Shown in pieces: positions 1-6,165 of a stretch of DNA of 20,147 bases (its first letter is position 1; each line of letters opens with the position of its first letter). A program made the position numbers and the translations under genes. The notes under the pieces were generated by a model. That model had not been told where the DNA came from, searched no databases, and saw nothing but the letters and a program-made list of their open reading frames with translations. The stretch spans positions 1 through 20,147 of the forward strand of contig DDEX01000028.1 in NCBI GenBank assembly GCA_002336845.1. Direction: 5' to 3'. Source of the DNA: Rhodobacteraceae bacterium UBA1943 (GTDB lineage Bacteria > Pseudomonadota > Alphaproteobacteria > Rhodobacterales > Rhodobacteraceae).

Positions 1-884
1 AGCTCGAGAGCGATCCGTGGGATGGTGCCGGCGTCAAGTATCCGGTCGGCGCGAAGCTGTCGGGCCGCGTGACCAACATCACCGAATATGGTGCGTTCGT
101 CGAGCTCGAGCCGGGCATCGAGGGCCTGGTCCACGTCTCGGAAATGAGCTGGACCAAGAAGAACGTCCACCCCGGCAAGATCGTTTCGACCTCGCAAGAG
201 GTTGACGTCATGGTTCTGGAAATCGACAGCGCCAAGCGCCGTGTTTCCCTGGGCCTGAAGCAGACCCAGCGCAACCCGTGGGAAGTGTTCGCCGAAACCC
301 ACCCCGTGGGCGCGATCATCGAAGGCGAAGTCAAGAACATCACCGAATTCGGTCTGTTCGTCGGCCTCGACAACGACATCGACGGCATGGTTCACCTGTC
401 CGACCTGTCGTGGGACCAGCGTGGCGAAGACGCGATCCAGAACTACCGCAAGGGCGATACCGTCAAGGCCGCCGTTTCGGAAGTTGACGTCGAGAAAGAG
501 CGTATCTCGCTGTCGATCAAGGCTGTTGGCGAAGACACCTTCACCGACGCCGTTGATGGCGTGAAGCGCGGCTCGATCGTGACCGTCGAAGTGACCGCCA
601 TCGAAGACGGCGGCATCGAGGTGGAATACAACGGCGCCAAGTCGTTCATCCGCCGTTCGGACCTGAGCCGCGACCGTGGCGACCAGCGCCCCGAGCGTTT
701 CTCGGTCGGCGACAAGATCGACGTGCGCGTCACCAACATCGACCCCAAGACCCGCCGTCTGGGCCTGTCGATCAAGGCGCGCGAGATCGCCGAAGAAAAG
801 GAAGCCGTGGAACAGTATGGCTCGTCCGATTCGGGCGCCTCGCTGGGCGACATCCTCGGCGCGGCCCTGAAGGACCGCAGCTGA
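1..884 (+). CDS. rpsA: 30S ribosomal protein S1, C-terminal part (5' end outside window)
   Basis: Ribosomal protein S1 binds mRNA on the 30S subunit and helps place it for translation initiation. The reading frame is open from the window edge (codons in phase from base 3) to TGA at 882-884, about 293 codons, so the start lies upstream. Three S1 (OB-fold) repeats are visible at roughly window codons 18-87, 105-175 and 189-258. Each opens with a G-x-V-x-x-I-x-x-(F/Y)-G or related strand and ends with a basic (R/K)-(R/I)-(V/L)-(S/G)-L stretch. The motifs GLVHVSEMSW and GMVHLSDLSW are typical of the central S1 repeats. The last repeat is more divergent (RRSDLSRDRGDQRPERF), as is usual for the C-terminal repeat. 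A hairpin terminator follows 28 bases after the stop. ihfB lies next on the same strand, the usual rpsA-ihfB neighbourhood in proteobacteria. Confidence 0.96.
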   Translation, partial: LESDPWDGAGVKYPVGAKLSGRVTNITEYGAFVELEPGIEGLVHVSEMSWTKKNVHPGKIVSTSQEVDVMVLEIDSAKRRVSLGLKQTQRNPWEVFAETHPVGAIIEGEVKNITEFGLFVGLDNDIDGMVHLSDLSWDQRGEDAIQNYRKGDTVKAAVSEVDVEKERISLSIKAVGEDTFTDAVDGVKRGSIVTVEVTAIEDGGIEVEYNGAKSFIRRSDLSRDRGDQRPERFSVGDKIDVRVTNIDPKTRRLGLSIKAREIAEEKEAVEQYGSSDSGASLGDILGAALKDRS

Positions 885-912
885 TCGCCACTGGCGACAG
901 CGACGAAACAAT

Positions 913-940
913 GAAAGGCCCCGCCCCGGCGGGGCCTTTC
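913..940 (+). terminator. Hairpin terminator after rpsA
   Basis: A perfect 11-bp inverted repeat: GAAAGGCCCCG at 913-923 pairs with CGGGGCCTTTC at 930-940 around a 6-base loop. It begins 28 bases after the rpsA stop. The A-stem-T layout (AAAGG...CCTTT) supplies a short U-run inside the 3' arm, and there is no longer T-tract. I read it as an intrinsic terminator separating rpsA from ihfB. Confidence 0.8.
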
Positions 941-968
941 GCATTGGTCAACGCAATGGCGAAATCGT

Positions 969-996
969 TTGTGTGACCGCGAAATTTGCCTATAGT
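969..996 (+). promoter_or_regulatory. Possible ihfB promoter
   Basis: A TATAGT hexamer at 991-996 is a good -10 match, with a weak TTGTGT -35 at 969-974 and a 16-base spacer. It lies after the rpsA terminator and about 70 bases before the ihfB start, so ihfB needs a promoter in this gap. The stretch 941-990 is also locally AT-richer than its surroundings. The assignment rests on hexamer similarity only. Confidence 0.35.
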
Positions 997-1064
997 CCTA
1001 ATCGCAAAGCGTATTCTCACCGAACGGTCGGCCACAGACCGAGGTGGCCACAGGGGGACATCGG

Positions 1065-1349
1065 ATGATCCGATCAGAACTGATCCAGAAGATTGCAGAC
1101 GAAAACCCGCATCTGACCCAAAGGCATGTCGAGCGGATCGTGAACACGGTCTTCGAGGAAATCATCGAGGCGCTGGCCAAGGGCGACCGGGTAGAGCTGC
1201 GCGGCTTTGGTGCCTTCTCGGTCAAGGCGCGCGATGCCCGAACCGGGCGCAACCCCCGCACTGGCGAGGCGGTTCAGGTTGATCAGAAGAAGGTGCCCTT
1301 CTTCAAAACCGGCAAACTGCTGCGCGAACGGCTGAACGGCGCCGAATAG
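1065..1349 (+). CDS. ihfB: Integration host factor subunit beta
   Basis: IHF-beta pairs with IHF-alpha to form a sequence-specific DNA-bending protein used in nucleoid structure, sigma-54 promoters and recombination. The 94-residue product matches the usual 93-95 residue length. It has the HU/IHF fold signature: the helical N-terminus SELIQKIADENPHLT, then ELRGFGAFSV, and the DNA-minor-groove arm with GRNPRTGE (residues 61-68), where Pro64 is the intercalating proline. I chose the ATG at 1065 over the in-frame GTG at 1044. The protein then begins MIRSELI, as in relatives, and AGGGGG at 1052-1057 sits 7 bases upstream. It lies downstream of rpsA and a terminator and is followed by a LapA-domain gene after 61 bases. 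Confidence 0.95.
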   Translation: MIRSELIQKIADENPHLTQRHVERIVNTVFEEIIEALAKGDRVELRGFGAFSVKARDARTGRNPRTGEAVQVDQKKVPFFKTGKLLRERLNGAE

Positions 1350-1410
1350 CCGCCTTGCACCCCGGCCCGCGCTGGCCGATAAAGGCCCGACAGTCATTGC
1401 CGGGGCCGCC

Positions 1411-1773
1411 ATGTTTCGTTACCTGCGCTATCTGATCCTTGCCATTCTGGCTCTGTCGCTGCTGACCGTGGCCATTGCCAACCGTTCCGTGGTGACGCTG
1501 AAGGCGCTGCCCGCGGGGCTGGCCGCACTTTTGGGCCGGGATTTCCAGATCGACCTGCCCTTGTTCCTGATCATTCTGGGGGCGGTGGCCTTCGGCATCC
1601 TGATCGGGTTCTTCTGGGAATGGGCGCGCGAACACAAGCATCGCAGCGCGGCAAGGCAAGGCTCGCGACAGGTAAGCCAGTTGGAGCGGGAACTGGCAGT
1701 GCTGAAAGACTCGACCAGCACGCCGCCCAAGGACGAAATCCTCGCCCTGCTCGACAAGCCGAAGGCGCGATAG
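1411..1773 (+). CDS. LapA-domain (DUF1049) inner-membrane protein
   Basis: A 120-residue membrane protein of the LapA/DUF1049 family. E. coli LapA/LapB regulate lipopolysaccharide assembly, but here the function is inferred from family only. Two hydrophobic segments are visible, at about residues 6-26 and 45-72. The second holds the glycine-rich, aromatic end GILIGFFWEWAREHK typical of the family. A charged, probably cytoplasmic coiled tail (SQLERELAVLKDS, about 90-105) follows. The stop TAG (1771-1773) directly abuts the trpF ATG at 1774, so the two genes are probably translated from one mRNA. No strong Shine-Dalgarno sequence precedes the ATG (GCCGGGGCCGCC). Confidence 0.8.
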   Translation: MFRYLRYLILAILALSLLTVAIANRSVVTLKALPAGLAALLGRDFQIDLPLFLIILGAVAFGILIGFFWEWAREHKHRSAARQGSRQVSQLERELAVLKDSTSTPPKDEILALLDKPKAR

Positions 1774-2436
1774 ATGCCTGACATTCGGGTAAAGATCTGC
1801 GGGCTGAAAACCCGCGAGGACATAGCCGTGACCGCCGCCGCCGGGGCAGCCTATGTCGGTCTGAATTTCTTTCCGAAATCACCGCGAAGCGTGACCATCC
1901 CCGAAGCGCGCGAACTGACGCTTTGGGCACCCGAAGGCCTGTGCAAGGTGGCGTTGGTCGTCGATGCCGATGATGCCACGCTGGACGCGATTGTCGAGGC
2001 GGTGCCGCTGGATATGCTGCAACTGCATGGCCACGAAAGCCCGGAGCGGGTGGCAGAGGTGCGCATGCGCTATGGCTTGCCGGTCATGAAAGCCGTGGGC
2101 GTGGCGGATGAGGGCGATCTTGCGCCCCTGCTGGATTATTCGCTGGTGGCCGACCAGTTGCTGATTGATGCGAAGCCCCCAAAGGGAGCCGCCCTGCCCG
2201 GCGGCAACGGCCTGACCTTTGACTGGCGGCTGGTGGCGCAGCGCCGCTGGCTGCGGCCGTGGATGCTGGCAGGCGGGTTGACGCCCGAGAATGTCGCCGA
2301 GGCAGTGCGGTTGACCAATGCGCGGCAGGTCGATGTATCTTCGGGCGTTGAAAGCGCACCGGGGGTGAAGGATCACGGCAAGATCGCAGCCTTTGTCCGT
2401 GCGGCGCGGGAAGACGGGCCGCCGAAGTTGCGGTAA
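1774..2436 (+). CDS. trpF: Phosphoribosylanthranilate isomerase
   Basis: TrpF converts N-(5-phosphoribosyl)anthranilate to carboxyphenylaminodeoxyribulose phosphate in tryptophan synthesis. The 220-residue product has a TIM-barrel length and all family signatures. KICGLKT carries the general base Cys9. NFFPKSPR follows at about 31-38, QLHGHE at about 83-88, and LLIDAK carries the general acid Asp132. LPGGNGLTFDW lies at 141-151, and the phosphate-binding loops are AGGLTPENV (166-174) and DVSSGVE (187-193). The ATG directly follows the stop of the LapA-domain gene. In many Rhodobacterales trpB follows trpF, but here the next gene is convergent and unrelated. The gene looks complete and functional. 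Confidence 0.95.
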   Translation: MPDIRVKICGLKTREDIAVTAAAGAAYVGLNFFPKSPRSVTIPEARELTLWAPEGLCKVALVVDADDATLDAIVEAVPLDMLQLHGHESPERVAEVRMRYGLPVMKAVGVADEGDLAPLLDYSLVADQLLIDAKPPKGAALPGGNGLTFDWRLVAQRRWLRPWMLAGGLTPENVAEAVRLTNARQVDVSSGVESAPGVKDHGKIAAFVRAAREDGPPKLR

Positions 2437-2473
2437 GGATGCGCGCAAAGCCCGCACCCTACCCCCGCCCCCG

Positions 2474-2710
2474 CTAGAATGCCTTGAAGGTCATCGTGGT
2501 CAGGGTGCGCTGAATGCCAGAAATGTCGAACAGCCGCTGCGACAGATAGTGGCCCACATCCTCTTCATCCGGCACATAGACCTTGGCGATCAGGTCATAT
2601 TCGCCGCTGGTCGAATAAAGCTCGCTGACGACCTCTCGGTCATAGATCGCCTCGGCCACCTCATAGGTCTTGCCGGGGGTGCAGCGGAACTGGACGAAAA
2701 CGCAGCGCAT
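2474..2710 (-). CDS. Stand-alone Lrp/AsnC ligand-binding (RAM) domain protein
   Basis: A 78-residue protein equal to the C-terminal effector-binding domain of Lrp/AsnC regulators, without the N-terminal helix-turn-helix. Such single-domain proteins form decamer-type rings and bind amino acids or related effectors in known relatives. The pattern VFVQFRCTPGKTYEVAEAI, then STSGEYDLIAKV (the effector-pocket GxYDL segment) and a C-terminal GIQRTLTTMTF strand is characteristic. The ATG at 2710 is preferred over an in-frame start further upstream because it restores the family N-terminus (MRCVFVQF) and has AGGAAA 5-10 bases upstream. It converges with trpF (37-base gap). It lies downstream of the helicase gene on the same strand, but a hairpin-bearing repeat separates them. 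Confidence 0.82.
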   Translation of the reverse strand: MRCVFVQFRCTPGKTYEVAEAIYDREVVSELYSTSGEYDLIAKVYVPDEEDVGHYLSQRLFDISGIQRTLTTMTFKAF

Positions 2711-2756
2711 TGGGTTTCCTTTTGCAGGCCGAAGGCCGGGGGTTTCACACCTCCCC

Positions 2757-2797
2757 GCGACCATGGTTTCTTGAACCAGTGGCGCAACCATGGTCGC
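2757..2797 (-). repeat. Perfect 12-bp inverted repeat, probable terminator of the helicase gene
   Basis: GCGACCATGGTT at 2757-2768 is the exact reverse complement of AACCATGGTCGC at 2786-2797, with a 17-base loop. It lies in the 152-base gap between the helicase stop and the RAM-domain start. On the minus strand it directly follows the AAATATCC-GGGG motif at 2799-2826. There is no T-run after either arm, so it may be a factor-dependent terminator or mRNA-stabilising hairpin rather than a classic intrinsic terminator. Confidence 0.6.
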
Positions 2798-2798
2798 A

Positions 2799-2826
2799 CC
2801 CCGTGGGATATTTATGAACAGATGAT
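2799..2826 (-). repeat. Copy B of a dispersed AAATATCC-GGGG intergenic motif
   Basis: Read on the minus strand, the motif contains TCATCT, then CATAAATATCC, then GGGG. It aligns without gaps to the plus-strand motif at 14487-14515 with 20 of 28 identical bases. It starts 36 bases after the helicase stop, in the same orientation as that gene, and is immediately followed by a hairpin (2757-2797). Similar strings recur at gene ends in Rhodobacterales as far as I recall, but I could not search for them. Confidence 0.5.
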
Positions 2827-2862
2827 GGGCAGCGGGGCAAGGCAAGGTCAAGCCCGTGCGGG

Positions 2863-4392
2863 TCAGGACAGATCTTCCTGCGTTTCAAGTTTCAGGGGTG
2901 CCGGAGCCTGCCGAAGGTCGTCGATGGTCAGGGGCACTTGCGGGCGGGCAAGGCGGTTGCGCACGATCCAGAACAGCCGCTTTTCGGCGCGGGTGATGGC
3001 AACATAAGCCAGCCGTTTCCACAGCGGAAGGCCCGCTTCGGTACGGTTGGCCATGGCGGCAGCGTAAAGGTCGGGGGCGAAGACCTGCACGTTTTCCCAC
3101 TGACTGCCTTGCGCCTTGTGAATCGTGACCGCAGCGCCATGCAGGAAGGCAGCACCCATGGTGGCGGCATGGGGGATGAAGGGCTCTTCCTCGTCAGGCT
3201 TTTCGATCTTGATGATACTCGCGGCGGAAAACTGCGGGTCTTCGGCACCGATGACATGGAGTTTGGCAAAGCCGGGACGGTTGCCGGGGCCGAGGTAGAT
3301 GACCTGTGCGCCCTTGATCAGGCCACGCGCCTCCAGATCAATGCGCTTCTTGCGATGTTTCAGCGGCAGTTCGATACCGTCGCAGATCAGCGGCTCGCCG
3401 GGCAACAGATCGTCCTCTGGCGCCCCAAAGGCGGCGCGGAAGGCGGTGATCAGGCGGATGCGGGTGGCGTTTCGCCAGACCAGAACCGGACTGCGCGCCA
3501 TCATTTCGGCATCGACGCGCTCGGCCCAGACCACGCGGTCATCGGCCTTTGCCTTTTCCTGCACGAGGTCTTCAAATTCTTGAAAGCCGATGCGGTCATC
3601 GGCCAGTGCATGGGCCAGATCGAGGATCGGATTATCCTGCGTTTGCCGGTGGATGCGGTGCAGGATCAGCTTGCGGCTGTCGCCCAGCCTGTCGAACACC
3701 ATCTCGCCCGACTGGCCCACCGGGGCAAGCTGCGCCGGGTCGCCGAACAGCACCAGCGTCGGGAAGATTTCCTTCAGATCCTCAAACTGGCGCTCGTCCA
3801 GCATTGAGGATTCATCTACAAAGCCCACATCCAGCGGCTCTTCCCGACGCTTCCAGCCCTTGATGAAATCGCTGCCGCGCAGACCGGCCGCTGCCAGTGC
3901 ACCGGGAACCGAGGCGACCTGCTGATAGAACGCATGGGCACGATCCAGCGCCTGATCGGTCAGCCCTTCGATCACCGGACGCTCACCCTGCCCGGTCAAC
4001 CATTCCGCGATGCGTTCATACTGGGGGTCGTAAACCGGGGTATAAAGGATGCGGTGAATCGTCGTGGCTGGCACGCCGCGCATCCGCAACACGCTTGCCG
4101 CCTTGTTGGTGGGTGCCAGAACGGCCAGGGTGCGCCGTTCTTTTCTGCGCCGCCCTTCGTAATCACCCGAGACGATTTCCACCCCCGCCGCCTGCATCGC
4201 CCTGGTCAGATGCGCCAGCAGCAGCGTCTTGCCCGACCCCGCCTTGCCGACGACGGCCAGCACCGAAGCCCTCCCCTCGGTGCGGGGCGACAGGGTGGCG
4301 TTTTCAAGGTCGATGCCCATGGACATCAGATCGGCCGCGACACGGTCGAAGGCTTCGGCCTGGTCGTCGGAAAAGGTCACGGTGGGCAGCAT
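2863..4392 (-). CDS. RecD/Dda-like superfamily 1 DNA helicase (ATP-dependent)
   Basis: A 509-residue SF1B-type helicase, expected to move 5'-3' on DNA using ATP. The motifs run in order: Q-motif region FSDDQAEAFD (7-16), Walker A GKAGSGKT (49-56), motif Ia APTNKAA (93-99) and motif II DESSMLD (193-199). These are followed by motif III FGDPAQLAPV (216-225), motif V TIHKAQGSQW (423-432) and motif VI YVAITRAE (463-470). It is much shorter than RecD2 (over 700 residues) and lacks the long RecD2 N-terminal extension, so it is closer to Dda or to the compact RecD-like helicases common in alphaproteobacteria. No recB or recC genes are nearby. The ATG at 4392 has a weak AGGG upstream. The biological role, repair or replication-fork processing, is inferred. 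A 58-residue gene lies 39 bases upstream on the same strand. Confidence 0.88.
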   Translation of the reverse strand: MLPTVTFSDDQAEAFDRVAADLMSMGIDLENATLSPRTEGRASVLAVVGKAGSGKTLLLAHLTRAMQAAGVEIVSGDYEGRRRKERRTLAVLAPTNKAASVLRMRGVPATTIHRILYTPVYDPQYERIAEWLTGQGERPVIEGLTDQALDRAHAFYQQVASVPGALAAAGLRGSDFIKGWKRREEPLDVGFVDESSMLDERQFEDLKEIFPTLVLFGDPAQLAPVGQSGEMVFDRLGDSRKLILHRIHRQTQDNPILDLAHALADDRIGFQEFEDLVQEKAKADDRVVWAERVDAEMMARSPVLVWRNATRIRLITAFRAAFGAPEDDLLPGEPLICDGIELPLKHRKKRIDLEARGLIKGAQVIYLGPGNRPGFAKLHVIGAEDPQFSAASIIKIEKPDEEEPFIPHAATMGAAFLHGAAVTIHKAQGSQWENVQVFAPDLYAAAMANRTEAGLPLWKRLAYVAITRAEKRLFWIVRNRLARPQVPLTIDDLRQAPAPLKLETQEDLS

Positions 4393-4431
4393 GGCGCAAC
4401 CCTAGGCGAAGGCGTGCGGAAGGGCCAGACG

Positions 4432-4608
4432 CTAATGCGGCATGAAGGGCGCCCCGTCAGGGGGATCGGCGTCAGAGCCGCGCGCAATCAGCTCCATCTC
4501 GGCGATGCGCAGCGCCTCTTCCGCCTTGGCGGCAAGGGCGGGCATTCCGTTGGCCGAAGCATAGGCCTGCAAGTCCCGCAGGACATCGAAGATCCAGTCG
4601 TGGTGCAT
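4432..4608 (-). CDS. Small helical hypothetical protein (58 aa)
   Basis: An open frame of 58 codons from ATG (4606-4608) to TAG (4432-4434), preceded by GGGGA with 4-5 base spacing. The product begins MHHDWIFDVLRDL and continues with an alanine-rich amphipathic helix (about residues 12-45, ASANGMPALAAKAEEALRIA), then an acidic, proline-containing tail. I recognise the general pattern as a small protein seen in Rhodobacterales but cannot name a function. It has no Cys, membrane segment or signal peptide. It ends 39 bases before the helicase start on the same strand, so the two may share a transcript. The alternative reading, that this is non-coding leader, is less likely given the ribosome site and codon pattern. 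Confidence 0.62.
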   Translation of the reverse strand: MHHDWIFDVLRDLQAYASANGMPALAAKAEEALRIAEMELIARGSDADPPDGAPFMPH

Positions 4609-4729
4609 CGAGTCCCCGAAACCGCCGCCACCGTTTGACGCGGATCATAGCCGTGGCGGAAACAATTTGGCCGCCACGGAAAGAATGATCGCGCATTGTG
4701 CATAGTGGCGGGATTCGGGGATCAATAGC

Positions 4730-4758
4730 AATGCCGCACCCGCAGAGGTTGCGGCATT
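4730..4758 (-). terminator. Hairpin downstream of ccr
   Basis: AATGCCGCA (4730-4738) and TGCGGCATT (4750-4758) form a perfect 9-bp stem with an 11-base loop. The hairpin begins 7 bases after the ccr stop on the minus strand. The A/T ends give AAATGCC...GGCATT, and the bases after the stem (GCTATTGAT on the minus strand) are only partly T-rich. It is a probable intrinsic terminator. Confidence 0.6.
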
Positions 4759-4765
4759 TCCATGA

Positions 4766-6058
4766 TCAGCGGTTCAGACTCGCCTCCAGCGTGTCTTCAA
4801 ACGTGCGCAACCCGGTGCGCGGGGCCTGAACCAGCACCGCCATATTGCCCGGCTTGTGCTTGTTTTTCAGCATCAGCATATGGGCGGCGGGAATCTCGGC
4901 CCAAGGGAACACCTCGGACATGCAGGGATCAAGCCGGCGCTCGCACATCAGCTTGTTGGCGGCAGACGCCTGTTTCAGATGGGCAAAGTGGCTGCCTTGC
5001 AGGCGCTTTTGGTGCATCCACATGTAGCGCACGTCGAAGGTGCAGTTGAAACCGCTGGTCCCGGCGCAGATCACCACCATGCCGCCCTTCTTGCACACCA
5101 GGGACGAAACCGGGAAGGTGGCCTCACCCGGATGCTCGAACACCATATCGACGTTCACACCCTTGCCGGTGATGTCCCAGATCGCCTTGCCGAACTTGCG
5201 CGCCTCTTTCAGCCAGGTGTTGTACTCTTCGCTGTTGACCTTGGGCAACTGACCCCAGCATTTGAAGTCGTTACGGTTGATGACGCCCTTGGCCCCCATC
5301 GACATGACGAAATCACGCTTTGATTCATCGCTGATAACGCCGATCGCATTGGCGCCAGCGGTGTTCACAAGCTGGATCGCATAAGAGCCAAGCCCCCCCG
5401 AGGCCCCCCAGACCAGCACGTTCTGGCCGGGCTTGAGGTCATGCGGCGCGTGGCCGAACAGCATCCGGTAGGCGGTGGCAAGCGTCAGCGTGTAGCAGGC
5501 CGATTCCTCCCACGTCAGATGGCGGGGGCGGGGCATCAACTGCTGGGCCTGCACGCGGGTGAACTGGCTGAAGGAACCGTCGGGGGTTTCATAGCCCCAG
5601 ATACGCTGGCTGGGCGAGAACATCGGATCGCCGCCGTTGCATTCTTCATCGTCGCCGTCGTCCTGGTTGCAGTGAATCACCACCTCATCCCCGACCTTCC
5701 AGCGCTTGACCTTGTCACCCACGGCCCAGACGATGCCAGAAGCATCGGAACCCGCAATATGGAACGGCTGCTTGTGGCCGTCGAACGGGCTGATCGGCAC
5801 GCCGAGGGCGGCCCAGACACCGTTGTAGTTGACGCCTGCCGCCATCACCAGAACCAGCACCTCGTTGCTGTCCAGTTTCCAGGTATCGACCACCTCGACC
5901 TGCATGGCCGTATCGGGTTCACCATGGCGGTCCTGGCGGATCGCCCAGGCATACATCTTGGCGGGCACATGGCCCAGGGGCGGCATCTCGCCGATTTCAT
6001 AGAGGTCTTTCACCGGCGCATCATAGGGCGCAATCGGGCTGATCGTATCCAGTGCCAT
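4766..6058 (-). CDS. ccr: Crotonyl-CoA carboxylase/reductase
   Basis: Ccr reductively carboxylates crotonyl-CoA with NADPH and CO2 to (2S)-ethylmalonyl-CoA, the committed step of the ethylmalonyl-CoA pathway for acetyl-CoA assimilation in organisms without isocitrate lyase. The 430-residue product matches the Rhodobacter sphaeroides enzyme closely in length and sequence as I recall it. Visible features are an MDR N-terminal domain with NYNG (77-80, including the Asn of the CO2 pocket), the insertion CNQDDGDDEECNGGDP (130-145), WGYETPDGSF (154-163), the nucleotide-binding loop GASGGLGSYA (218-227) and FEHPGEATFP (307-316). I chose the ATG at 6058 (MALDT) because AGGAGG sits 6-7 bases upstream. 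The acyltransferase gene lies 107 bases upstream on the same strand, and the gap carries a TTGC/GCAA palindrome cluster. Confidence 0.97.
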   Translation of the reverse strand: MALDTISPIAPYDAPVKDLYEIGEMPPLGHVPAKMYAWAIRQDRHGEPDTAMQVEVVDTWKLDSNEVLVLVMAAGVNYNGVWAALGVPISPFDGHKQPFHIAGSDASGIVWAVGDKVKRWKVGDEVVIHCNQDDGDDEECNGGDPMFSPSQRIWGYETPDGSFSQFTRVQAQQLMPRPRHLTWEESACYTLTLATAYRMLFGHAPHDLKPGQNVLVWGASGGLGSYAIQLVNTAGANAIGVISDESKRDFVMSMGAKGVINRNDFKCWGQLPKVNSEEYNTWLKEARKFGKAIWDITGKGVNVDMVFEHPGEATFPVSSLVCKKGGMVVICAGTSGFNCTFDVRYMWMHQKRLQGSHFAHLKQASAANKLMCERRLDPCMSEVFPWAEIPAAHMLMLKNKHKPGNMAVLVQAPRTGLRTFEDTLEASLNR

Positions 6059-6124
6059 CGGGGCCTCCTGTTCGCTGCGCCGCACCGCAGAATCGGGGCG
6101 GGAATGGCGAAGGAATATGGCCGC

Positions 6125-6141
6125 TTGCGCAATATTGCAAT
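6125..6141. promoter_or_regulatory. Overlapping TTGC/GCAA palindromes upstream of ccr, candidate operator
   Basis: Three perfect palindromes overlap: TTGCGCAA (6125-6132), GCAATATTGC (6129-6138) and ATTGCAAT (6134-6141). They lie 67-83 bases before the ccr ATG. On the minus strand the TTGCAA could double as a -35 box with TATTCC 17 bases further on. TTTGCAAA-type half-sites are known for short-chain acyl-CoA regulators of the ScfR family (PccR, RamB), so a regulator of that type is a reasonable guess. No such regulator gene is in this window. Confidence 0.45.
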
Positions 6142-6165
6142 ACTACTATGGCACTTATTGTAATT

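Noticed and set aside
2437..2473. Possible terminator between trpF and the RAM-domain gene
   Set aside because: The gap is C-rich with GCGCGCAAAGCCCGC, but I could not form a stem of useful length.
2938..3807. Long plus-strand open frame (289 codons) opposite the helicase gene
   Set aside because: It is antisense to a gene with all SF1 helicase motifs, its translation has no recognisable domain, and long antisense frames are expected in GC-rich coding DNA.
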